Assembly (NCBI RefSeq): GCF_009870125.1
Contig: NC_046681.1
Location: 5,655,001 to 5,719,000, forward strand
Reading direction: 5' to 3'
DNA: 64,000 nt
From: Drosophila pseudoobscura
Lineage: Eukaryota > Arthropoda > Insecta > Diptera > Drosophilidae
Made by a program: the position numbers and the translations under genes. Within the stretch, counting starts at the first letter, position 1, and each line of letters starts with the position of its first letter. Shown here piece by piece: positions 57,736 through 64,000 of the stretch. The notes under the pieces are model-generated. The model did no database searches and had not been told where the DNA came from. It was given only the letters and a program-made list of their open reading frames with translations.

Positions 57736-58171
57736 CTTGAAGGAGTAGTTAGGTAAATGAAAAAAATTGTTTAAATCCAAAATTGTGAAAAACCAGTGAG
57801 CACAAGAACTACTATAATAAGAAAAACACACAGCCTGCTGCATGCTCCAGCTGAACAACACCATTGACAGCTTGTTGTGGCCAGTGCGACGGAAAATAGT
57901 CAAGCCGATGCTGGCCGATTACACAACACCTGGCGCAGCGTGAAAAATGGGAGAATTATGCGAAGAAGCCCGAACTAACAGCACAAACTGTGGCTAAACA
58001 GAAGGCTGGGGTGCCGCGGGAACGCCTTGATGGTCATGCGACTATGCAAATACAGTGATTTATATATCACGTAGTACATTAAGTGTTACATAACCTAGTG
58101 CCTCGGTGCATGCATCATGAACTCACCCACTCTCTCTGTGTCTGTCTTCCAATTGCAGCAACTGCGATAGA

Positions 58172-58774
58172 ATGGCTCTCAGACTAATCAACCACGCTAT
58201 GCTCCGCCAGCTGGCCGCTCAGTTGCCCCGCAACGCCCAGGTCGGCAGCGTTGCCTCCGTCCACACCCTGGACAAGATCGGCAAGCGCGAGGTTGTCGGC
58301 TACGGCTGGAACGGCACCGCATGCTACGCCGACCGTGTGGACTACCCCATGCCGGCTGTGCGCTTCCGCGAGCCCAACAACGAGATCAACGCCCTGCGCG
58401 CCAAGGAGCAGGGTGACTGGAAGAAGCTGAGCCCCCAGGAAATCAAGGCCCTGTACCGCGCCAGTTTCTGCCAGACCATTGCTGAGGTCCAAGCCGGCAC
58501 TGGCGAGTGGAAGCAGCACTTGGGCGTTAGCCTGCTCTTCTGCGCCGGAGCCATCTGGATTGCCATCCTGATGAATCTGTTCGGTGAGCCATCGCATGTC
58601 CTGAAATGATAAAAAAGATTCAAACATTTGCTTTTAGTCTACGACGAGCTGCCAGTTACCTTCGACGAGGAGCACCAGAAGGCACAGCTGAAGCGTATCA
58701 TTGATCTGGAGATGAACCCCGTGACTGGTCTGACCTCCAAGTGGGACTACGAGACCAAGCAGTGGAAGAACTAA
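58172..58774 (+). CDS. COX4: Cytochrome c oxidase subunit 4, mitochondrial
   Basis: Joined exons 58172-58583 and 58638-58774 give 182 residues, the usual insect length. The ATG lies 13 bp after a good acceptor (ATTGCAG ending 58158), so an intron precedes it in the leader. The first 30 or so residues (MALRLINHAMLRQLAAQLPR...) are Arg-rich and amphipathic, a mitochondrial targeting sequence. The single membrane segment is HLGVSLLFCAGAIWIAILMN. The 54-bp intron has GT...AG ends in phase 1, and the second exon reads VYDELPVTFDEEHQKAQLKR and ends in WDYETKQWKN. COX4 is a nuclear-encoded subunit of respiratory complex IV in the inner membrane. Codon use is strongly biased to C-ending codons, as expected for high expression. 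ATTAAA at 58859-58864 is the likely poly(A) signal. It converges with the minus-strand gene ending at 58923. Confidence 0.98.
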
Positions 58775-58858
58775 GTCCGCAATTCCAGATAGCCCCCTGT
58801 GTGTGACAGTAATTAAGCAGACTTCGATGTTTATTAAGTGGAACCCAAGATAGTTACA

Positions 58859-58864
58859 ATTAAA
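58859..58864 (+). terminator. COX4: Poly(A) signal of COX4
   Basis: ATTAAA 85 bp after the COX4 stop, in the 148-bp gap before the stop codon of the converging gene. Confidence 0.55.
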
Positions 58865-58922
58865 GTTGTGGCCGCTGCTGGCTAAACTGAAATTCGAGAA
58901 GCTGGTCCTGATTAGGAGCCCG

Positions 58923-59234
58923 TCAGTCCTTGTAATGTTCATACGTTTCATCGTTGCAAATCGTATGCAGCAAAACAAGATGCTGCTTCGCATAAGCCTT
59001 GAATTCTTCCACCGCGGGTGCGGGTAGAATTGCGCCTGCAGGGTTTAACTTATTCCGGAACCCACTCCAACACAGCTGCGCGATATTGGGGTAAAATTCC
59101 TTTATATGCTGTACCAAACGCTTTGGGCCGAACTTTTCCAGTTCTTCAGCGGTAAACACATCCGCATCGGAAGTAGCTTTACAGGCAACGCCGAGCATCA
59201 TGAAGGCATACAGCAGCCAGGATATAGTAGACAT
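58923..59234 (-). CDS. Small secreted protein, two-cysteine type (103 aa)
   Basis: Single-exon frame. Residues 1-20 (MSTISWLLYAFMMLGVACKA) form a signal peptide. The predicted mature part of about 80 residues is helical, with the pattern EFYPNIAQLC near the middle and TICNDETYEHYKD at the end. The same pattern, Y-P-x-[IL]-A-x-x-C ... C-[ND]-x-x-Y-x-H, occurs in the next gene (59323-59623), so the two are probably distant tandem paralogues. Two conserved cysteines could make one disulfide. It converges on COX4 with 148 bp between the stop codons. I do not recognise the family. Secretion is predicted and the role is unknown. Confidence 0.75.
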   Translation of the reverse strand: MSTISWLLYAFMMLGVACKATSDADVFTAEELEKFGPKRLVQHIKEFYPNIAQLCWSGFRNKLNPAGAILPAPAVEEFKAYAKQHLVLLHTICNDETYEHYKD

Positions 59235-59322
59235 CTTTCAGTAGCTGTGGACAGTCGCACAATACTAAAATGAAGCACCACCTTTACGATTTGTCAGCTT
59301 GCATTTAAGCGTTTAATTGGGA

Positions 59323-59623
59323 TTAGTTAATGTGTTTATATTTATCGCATGCTTCAGCTAATTTCTTTGATATTGCAGAGAGCCTCCGCAGCAGACTTTC
59401 CCTGTGTATAAGCATCATTGTGTCCGTGTCGCTGCAAGTCTCGGCCAAGGATGGATAGTTGTCCAGCAGCCATTGCCTCTGCACTTTTAGGTCTCCCTTG
59501 GGCAGTACTTCGGCCAAAGCCCCAGAAATGGCCACCACTAAAAGAAACTGTCAGCAAAAGTTAGGATTGCGAACACCCACAGCTGAGCAGAAAAACACTC
59601 ACCACCTTGACCAAACTATTCAT
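59323..59623 (-). CDS. Small secreted protein, two-cysteine type (81 aa, two exons)
   Basis: Exons 59603-59623 (7 codons) and 59323-59547 are joined across a 55-bp intron (donor GTG|GTGAGT, acceptor GCTGACAG) in phase 0. Together they read MNSLVKVFLLVVAISGALA, a good signal peptide split by the intron. Without the first exon the second has no ATG start, which supports the model. The mature part (EVLPKGDLKVQRQ...) carries DNYPSLAETC and ACDKYKHIN, the same two-cysteine pattern as the 58923 gene. A TATA-like CATAAATAG lies on this strand at 59656-59664, about 33 bp upstream of the ATG, leaving almost no leader if it is used. The family is not recognised. Confidence 0.75.
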
Positions 59624-59655
59624 TTTAAATACGAGTAGCTTCTGTTTTCAAGCAA

Positions 59656-59664
59656 CTATTTATG
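59656..59664 (-). promoter_or_regulatory. TATA-like element of the 59623 gene
   Basis: CATAAATAG on the minus strand, 33 bp upstream of the ATG. A start 25-30 bp downstream would fall at or just before the ATG, so a very short leader is implied. Confidence 0.4.
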
Positions 59665-59710
59665 GGTTACAGAACTTGAAATTTGGCATGCATTTTGCAT
59701 TTCAGATCAA

Positions 59711-60300
59711 TCAGTGACGCCTGCGCCGGTGATGTTTTGACCTTCGGATTGGGATTTGTCGCACTTCTAGAATATTCTTTGCCATACCATCGATCGTGGA
59801 AAGAATCTCCTTAGTTTTCTCTGGGCCCGGCATCGGCGCTGTTTCACTGCCAGTCAAAAAGCATGATGATTACATTTATTGGGGAATTTAAATGAATTTT
59901 TTACTTACAGATCCGATTTCCACTCGTGAACCTTTAGAAGCCTGGCCTTGGTCTCCATTTCTTGCAGTTGCTTTAGCTTTTCCTGATCAGTCAAGGGCCC
60001 CTTCGTCGTTCCATGTGTATGGTCATGGGGCGGAGTAGTCTTGGGCAAGTCGGGCCTAGTATCCATTTTATAACTGAAAGGCACAGAAATGATTTTAAGG
60101 TCCGACTTCAATGCAGCCCAAAGTACTACTCACTGAGAGTACCAATCGTAGCCCTTATACGGGGGTCTATGCATGTTGTGTTTGCGCCTGTGATGTGGTC
60201 TATCGTTGGGCGAATGAATCAGATAATTGGTTTCCTGTGCATAGGCATCGCCACAGCACGCATAGATGTGGATGCAGAATAGGAAGACCAAAAACATCAT
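59711..60300 (-). CDS. Secreted basic protein, His/Arg-rich ends (155 aa, three exons)
   Basis: Exons 60134-60300, 60073-59909 and 59846-59711 have consensus donors (GTGAGT, GTAAGT) and acceptors (TTTCAG, GGCAG). Both introns are short (60 and 62 bp) and phase 2. The start MMFLVFLFCIHIYACCGDAYA is a signal peptide. The mature part begins QETNYLIHS, then has a His/Arg-rich block (DRPHHRRKHNMHRPPYKGYD) and a Pro/His/Thr-rich middle. A charged helix (LTDQEKLKQLQEMETKARLL) follows, and it ends SKHHRRRRH. The strongly basic ends suggest binding to nucleic acid, glycan or metal, or processing at dibasic sites; this is inference. No family is recognised. It lies head-to-tail with the neighbouring secreted-protein genes. 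Confidence 0.75.
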
Positions 60301-60603
60301 GATATGGCTTAGTCCACTCCGATGTAAGCCATCACTGGTTGCGATCTTTCATACATTTCCTGGGGTGAAACATTTTGGATTAGTTATCAAATAAGTGAAA
60401 CTAATTTGATTATATTTCCTAATAGTCTAAGACCTTAGGTTAGCGACATGGTGGTATGAAATCTACTACCACCACTCGAGTATACTTGTAATCTACTAAA
60501 TTCTAGGAAGAAGTATCTAGAGTATTAAGCAATCTGAAAGTAGGCAAGCTTTCCGCTCTCCAAGTGTCCATTATTTTCAAGGGTCGCAAAAATTTATTTA
60601 TTG

Positions 60604-61360
60604 GATAGATAGCAAATGATCTTATTCTATAGATCGATTGTAGATCCAACCTTCTCTAACTATCCTTGACTATTGGGGCGATTATTTTCTTGATGAGCCC
60701 TCATACGTGGCTTCAAATGACTCCAGGCCGCCTCTCTTTTGATATTGTGGAAGCCATCGTGGGCGCGTACGTGGCGCACCTTTGCCAGGGCCGTCTGTAG
60801 GCCCAATAACAGAGCAATCTGTTGGTGGAATTGGAGGCTTCTTAGGAGTTCTACAATTCTGTAGAAACCAGGACGCTTACCCAACAAAAGAAACACAACC
60901 GCATGATGGTCCCAAACAGTCTTAGTCATCACTGCACCCGATCTTCCACACATTTGGCATTGGGGCGTAACATTTGGCATTAGTGTGGGAATACCCATGC
61001 ATTTGTCCATTCGTTGCGGAACAAATTCAACTAATTTAAATAATATATTGCTTACAAGTTGCTCTCCTTCGGGGAGCTCTCTCTAGCTAGACTTTCAAAT
61101 AGCGATCCACCGGATTCCGGTAGAGGGAAATGGTTTTAGAATATGCTACTACTTTTACTAGCTGTGGTAGTAATGTATTCAAGACAAGCACCTATTAAGC
61201 AATCGGAAAGGGCAAATTAAACTATTAATTAATCATAGGCAGACAGATGAGCAAGGTTTCTGCTTCCCATTGTATTCAAAGGCGCTTTCAATGCATTTAT
61301 TGGATAGTAAATGATCTTGATCTACAGATAGCATGCAGATCGGACCTTCTCTAACTATTA
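60604..61360. repeat. Tandem duplicated flanks of two secreted-protein genes
   Basis: The 3' flank of the 60660 gene (about 60595-60664) and that of the 61358 gene (about 61290-61360) share TTTATTGGATAG, AAATGATCTT and ACCTTCTCTAACTAT in order. A weaker match (CTATTAAGCAATC.GAAAG) joins 60524-60541 and 61193-61210. This shows the two genes arose by tandem duplication of a unit of roughly 700 bp. Confidence 0.8.
60660..60904 (-). CDS. Short secreted peptide with AHDGF motif (60 aa, two exons)
   Basis: Exons 60881-60904 (8 codons, MRLCFFCW) and 60660-60818 are joined across a 62-bp intron (donor GTAAGC, acceptor CCAACAG) in phase 0. The joined start is MRLCFFCWIALLLGLQTALA, a signal peptide split by the intron. 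The mature peptide of about 40 residues is basic: KVRHVRAHDGFHNIKREAAW, then SHLKPRMRAHQENNRPNSQG. RHVRAHDGF...WSH recurs as RHVKAHDGF...WSH at the end of the long repeat protein (62228-63477), and MRLC plus the intron position recur in the 61358 gene. The 3' flank is duplicated near 61297-61360. It is of a size and charge seen in antimicrobial or seminal peptides, but nothing proves either. Confidence 0.75.
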
Positions 61361-61748
61361 TGCAGCAGCAGTAGTAGTATCAGCAGCAGCAGGAGTAACA
61401 GCCCCAGAAGCAGCAGTACTATCTTTATTGATTTTACTAAAAGGAAGAGTATATCCGTGCTTTTCCATTTGGTAGTGCCACCTTTTCCACAATTTCGCTA
61501 TTCCTTCTTTCCGTTCTTTAGCCATTTTGTCGCTGTCAGCATCGGCCAAGTTGGAGCTAAACTTCCCTGATCCGCCTCCTTTATCGCCTCCTTTTTCGCC
61601 AGTCCTTTTGTTGGCACCTTTGTCTGCCTGTACGCCCAGGAACAGGAAGAACGTAATCTATATGGGAATTGGAGGGTTTTTTAGAAACCTTGGGATTTTC
61701 CAAGGCAGTAAGAGGGTGGCGTACCAAATAAAATAGGCACAAACGCAT
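61358..61748 (-). CDS. Secreted Gly/Lys- and Ala-rich protein (107 aa, two exons)
   Basis: Exons 61725-61748 (8 codons, MRLCLFYL) and 61358-61657 are joined across a 67-bp intron (donor TTG|GTACGC, acceptor CATATAG) in phase 0. They give MRLCLFYLITFFLFLGVQA as signal peptide. The mature part starts DKGANKRTGEKGGDKGGGSG, continues with an Asp/Lys-rich helix and KLWKRWHYQMEKHGYTLPF, and ends in a Thr/Ala tail coded by a CAG/GTA-type repeat (61360-61420). The gene structure and first residues match the 60660 gene, but most of the mature part has diverged or been replaced. The family is not recognised. Confidence 0.72.
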
Positions 61749-62172
61749 GATGTTCCCAATAACAACCGTTTTCGAGTGACAATTGAACCGTATTTCACAT
61801 TTATTTCGTCTACGTTTCCAATCAATTTAATTTGTCATGCCGCTACCCCACCAACACACCCCCAGGTGTTTCTGATTCGATCACTGATGCAGAATGGTTA
61901 CTTAGCTTGTGGCTTATTCCACGCCGATGTTGAATATCAATGGATTACATTTCTTATAATTATACAGATACCCGCGGACCTTCTCTATCATTGGCTAATT
62001 CTTTTCCTCGTGGCCAAGTATATCCTTCCTCTCTTACCCAACAAATAAACACATAAACAAATGAAATCGTATGCTGTTCCCAACGACAGTTGTCTACGAG
62101 TGAAAAACAACCACAGTTCACTTCATTTCGGATACGATACGAGTCTGTCTAATTTAATTTGTCATGCCACCG
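61738..62172. repeat. Duplicated promoter region of the secreted-protein genes
   Basis: Copy one (61738-61845), upstream of the 61358 gene, and copy two (62066-62172) share TGTTCCCAA..ACA..., GAGTGA.AA, TTCAC.T..TTTCG and AATTTAATTTGTCATGCC in the same order and spacing. Copy two stands in front of a dead gene copy. Confidence 0.8.
61860..62068 (-). pseudogene. Dead copy of the MRLC-type secreted-protein gene
   Basis: Downstream of the duplicated promoter, the start region of the 61358 gene is recognisable. The ATG position now reads ATA (62070-62068 on the minus strand) and the following codons are altered. A donor-like GG|GTAAGA remains at about 62037. A new ATG at 62054 gives only six codons to a stop if unspliced. 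No long frame or acceptor plus signal peptide follows. It looks like a third tandem copy that has lost its coding capacity. Confidence 0.6.
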
Positions 62173-62227
62173 CACCCGAGCGCTGAGTAACCTTTAAACT
62201 TCTCGCCGCCGCATTCCGGGTGTCCGT

Positions 62228-63477
62228 TCACTGAAGAATATCGTTGTCTGTGGTGAAGCGATCGTTCCAGTGCGACCAGTACTTTTCCGTTTTCAAGCTG
62301 TCGAAGCCATCGTGCGCCTTCACGTGACGGGAGCCGGGCTTGTGGGAGGGCCCCGGACTCACATACGGATCCCCGCCATTATTATACTCCGGTAAGTAGG
62401 TCATCAGATCCATTAAGCCAGTGGTGGTGGGGGGTACAGTGGGTGGACTGGGATTCGTCCCTGGAGTGTTCGGATCGTGCGCACCGATTGTGGTCGGCGG
62501 CGTAGACTCCGTAGACTGCGTCACTACCTCCTCGTCCATTCCTGCCTCGTCATCTGTTGCATCGTCTGTTCCGGTCTCTTCCTCTGCCGCCGAAGGTCCC
62601 TCTCCCGCCGGCGCCTCTACTTCAAATTCATCTCCCGCCGGCGCCTCTTCTTCAAATTCATCTCCCGCCGGCGCCTCTTCTTCAAATTCATCTCCCGCTG
62701 CCGCCTCTGCTGTAGCTGCATCTCCGGTAGGCGCCTCTGCTGTAGCTTCATCTCCAGCAGGCGCCTCTGCTGCAGCTGCACCTCCTGCAGGCGCTTCTGC
62801 TGCAGGCGCATCTCCAGCAGGCGCCTCTGCTGCAGGCGCATCTCCGGCAGGCGCCTCTGCTGCAGCCGCATCTCCAGCAGGCGCCTCTGCTGCAGCCGCA
62901 TCTCCCGCAGGCGCTTCTGCTGTTGCTGCATCTCCAGCAGGCGCCCCTGCTGCAGCCGCATCTCCCGCAGGCGCTTCTGTTGTAGCTGCATCTCCGTCAG
63001 GCGCCTCTGCTGCAGGCGCATCTCCGGCAGGCGCTTCTGCTGTAGCTGCATCACCCGCAGGCGCCTCTGCTGTAGCTGCATCTCCCGCAGGCGCCTCTGC
63101 TGCAGCCGCATCTCCAGCAGGCGCCTCTGCTGCAGCCGCATCTCCAGCAGGCGCCTCTGCTGCAGCCACATCTCCCGCAGGCGCTTCTGCTGCAGCCGCA
63201 TCTCCGGCAGGCGCTTCTGCTGCAGCAGCATCTCCGGCAGGCGCTTCTGCTGCAGCAGCATCTCCTGCAGGCGCTTCTGCTGCAGCTGCATCTCCCGCAG
63301 GCTCCTCTGCTGCAGGCACAACTTCCTTTGGTGGCTCGTTTTGTGGTTCTTGTGCTGTAACCGCCGCCAAGTGGACCAGCAACAGCAAAAGTATTCCCAT
63401 CTGCAAAGATACCATCCATTACGAGTCCGCAGGTCCTAAAAAGGTCACCCCCTTCTTACCGTTTTGCGTATCGTCAT
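62228..63477 (-). CDS. Secreted decapeptide-repeat protein (396 aa, two exons)
   Basis: Exons 63460-63477 (6 codons, MTIRKT) and 62228-63400 are joined across a 59-bp intron (donor ACG|GTAAGA, acceptor TTTGCAG) in phase 0. They give a signal peptide MTIRKTMGILLLLLVHLAAV. An unspliced start at 63415 (MVSLQMG...) is possible but would begin inside the intron, and the TATA box at 63544-63550 fits the spliced form. The mature part has about 23 copies of the decapeptide APAGDAAAAE and variants (coded at about 62600-63310), an acidic EFEEE set and a Thr/Pro-rich linker. It ends GSRHVKAHDGFDSLKTEKYW, then SHWNDRFTTDNDILQ. RHVKAHDGF links it to the 60660 peptide. It is Ala/Pro/Glu-rich and very acidic, perhaps a mucin-like or gel-forming secreted protein. 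The family is not recognised and function is unknown. Confidence 0.8.
62600..63310. repeat. Coding minisatellite, 30-bp unit, about 23 copies
   Basis: The unit on the plus strand is GCATCTCC.GCAGGCGC.TCTGCTG.A.C in form. Its length is a multiple of three, so no frame shifts occur and several frames on both strands stay open (for example a 376-codon plus-strand frame). Variants cluster at the protein's C-terminal side of the array (EFEEE type). Copy number probably varies within populations. Confidence 0.9.
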
Positions 63478-63539
63478 GTCAACGTCAGGCGTTGCATATG
63501 TGTCATTCGATGGAACAAGCCGCAAGCCGCTGGGCAAAG

Positions 63540-63555
63540 CCACCTTTATAGGTGG
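63540..63555. promoter_or_regulatory. Palindromic TATA element between divergent genes
   Basis: CCACCT-TTAT-AGGTGG is a perfect 6-bp-arm palindrome centred on a TATA core. On the minus strand it reads CCTATAAAGG, 67 bp upstream of the ATG at 63477. On the plus strand it reads CTTTATAGG, 52 bp upstream of the ATG at 63602. It could serve both genes. Confidence 0.5.
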
Positions 63556-63601
63556 GGGCGCAGGCCAGTCCAGACGCAGGTTTAATTGATTACCAAAACT
63601 C

Positions 63602-63832
63602 ATGGGTGCCCTATCGCTCCGTTTGAAATTGATTAAAAGCTTCGTTCTGCTCTGCATTTTAACGACCGGCGCGAATGCCGAACGCAGGCGAGGGAATCGC
63701 CCCAAAGACGCTCACAAGACGCGTGCAACACCTGATGGATTTCTGCCTGTGGCCGGGTTTTCCTACTCGACTGTCTGTTTGTCTGTCGCTTCCATTCCAT
63801 TCGAATCCGATTCTGAGTGTGAGTGTGAATGA
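63602..63832 (+). CDS. Small secreted protein, divergent to the repeat protein (76 aa)
   Basis: Residues 1-26 (MGALSLRLKLIKSFVLLCIL, then TTGANA) form a signal peptide. The mature part begins ERRRGNRPKDAHKTRATPDG, basic and polar, then FLPVAGFSYS and a Cys/Glu-containing tail. The last third (from TVCLSVASI) is read from microsatellite-like TCTG and GAGTGT repeats, so the true end could differ. GTAAGT follows the stop directly at 63833, an unused or alternative donor. It shares the palindromic TATA element with the minus-strand gene. No family is recognised. Confidence 0.55.
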   Translation: MGALSLRLKLIKSFVLLCILTTGANAERRRGNRPKDAHKTRATPDGFLPVAGFSYSTVCLSVASIPFESDSECECE

Positions 63833-63912
63833 GTAAGTGAGGCGTTGATTACTGCTCGTACTACTCGCATTGATTCGCCTGCAATTTCCATAAACGTGGG
63901 AGATGCTGGGGC

Positions 63913-63919
63913 TATAAAA
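63913..63919 (+). promoter_or_regulatory. TATA box of the gene at the window edge
   Basis: GCTATAAAAGCC is a consensus TATA box 60 bp upstream of the ATG at 63973. A start near 63943-63947 (CAAACAGTAC) is expected. Confidence 0.75.
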
Positions 63920-63972
63920 GCCACAAGCCGCGGCGATTTCACCAAACAGTACAGATTGAGAACCATCCCGAG

Positions 63973-64000
63973 ATGTTCATTAAGCTCTTGCTACTCAGCC
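63973..64000 (+). CDS. Start of a secreted-protein gene, cut by the window end
   Basis: The ATG lies 60 bp after a TATA box and opens MFIKLLLLS, the beginning of a signal peptide. Only nine codons are in the window. Orientation and promoter type match the other secreted-protein genes nearby, so the cluster probably continues to the right. Confidence 0.6.

Noticed and set aside
62600..63310. CRISPR-like array
   Set aside because: The 30-bp units are directly adjacent with no unique spacers and are translated as a decapeptide repeat. The genome is animal.
63415..63415. Unspliced start MVSLQMG... for the repeat protein
   Set aside because: It would begin inside a good intron (GTAAGA...TTTGCAG). 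The spliced start at 63477 lies at the right distance from the TATA box and matches the intron position of the neighbours.
62421..63551. 376-codon and 320-codon plus-strand frames and a 234-codon minus-strand frame in the repeat region
   Set aside because: All are by-products of a 30-bp repeat whose length is a multiple of three. Only the minus-strand frame with a signal peptide, spliced start and AHDGF end makes biological sense.

Overview
The window is animal DNA from a fruit fly (Drosophila). Genes are split by introns with GT...AG ends, and several introns are only 54-67 bp. The coding exons are GC-rich and rich in Q, A, S and N codons, while introns are long and full of CT, TCTG and CA microsatellites. 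Two genes are recognisable: sickie (sick), the fly neuron navigator (NAV) protein, and COX4 (cytochrome c oxidase subunit 4). Their adjacency and the style of the repeats suggest Muller element B of a non-melanogaster species, perhaps of the obscura group. The species is inference.

Layout. Positions 1-10148 are intron or 5' flank of sick with no coding exon I can support. Positions 10149-52802 (+) carry nine sick coding exons, which I joined by matching splice sites and reading phase: 10149-10744, 10805-10949, 11608-11913, 15636-16057, 16139-16290, 49895-51753, 51825-52080, 52143-52622 and 52683-52802. They give 1444 codons of protein, open at the 5' side. The 33.6 kb intron 16291-49894 holds a large isolated coding block (36679-38067). 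It is best read as an alternative first coding exon of sick, because it ends with a phase-0 CAG|GT that fits the phase-0 acceptor at 49895. A probable alternative promoter and 5' leader lies at about 23745-24440. CGATA/ATCGAT-rich clusters sit directly behind two coding exons, at 10971-11515 and 38080-38250.

Positions 53930-55560, just past the sick poly(A) signal, are a fold-back repeat array of short modules in both orientations. Positions 55561-57000 are intergenic with a possible decayed transposon. COX4 (58172-58774, +) has a core-promoter motif 1 at 57725 and a duplicated upstream block of about 145 bp.

Positions 58923-64000 are a dense cluster of at least eight small genes, each predicted to be secreted: six intact on the minus strand, one dead copy, and two on the plus strand of which the last runs off the window. 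Several are clear tandem duplicates. They share a phase-0 intron inside the signal peptide, where the first exon is only 6-8 codons, and two share an R-H-V-[RK]-A-H-D-G-F motif. One encodes a 396-residue protein with about 23 copies of a decapeptide repeat. This cluster is the least familiar part of the window. Its shape (small, secreted, fast-changing, tandemly duplicated, TATA-driven) resembles seminal-fluid or other secretory-gland gene clusters in flies, but function is not proven by sequence.

sick encodes a cytoskeletal regulator with coiled coils, a basic NAV motif and a C-terminal AAA-type ATPase region. COX4 is a housekeeping mitochondrial gene. The secreted cluster is unrelated in function to both and appears to be a local expansion.
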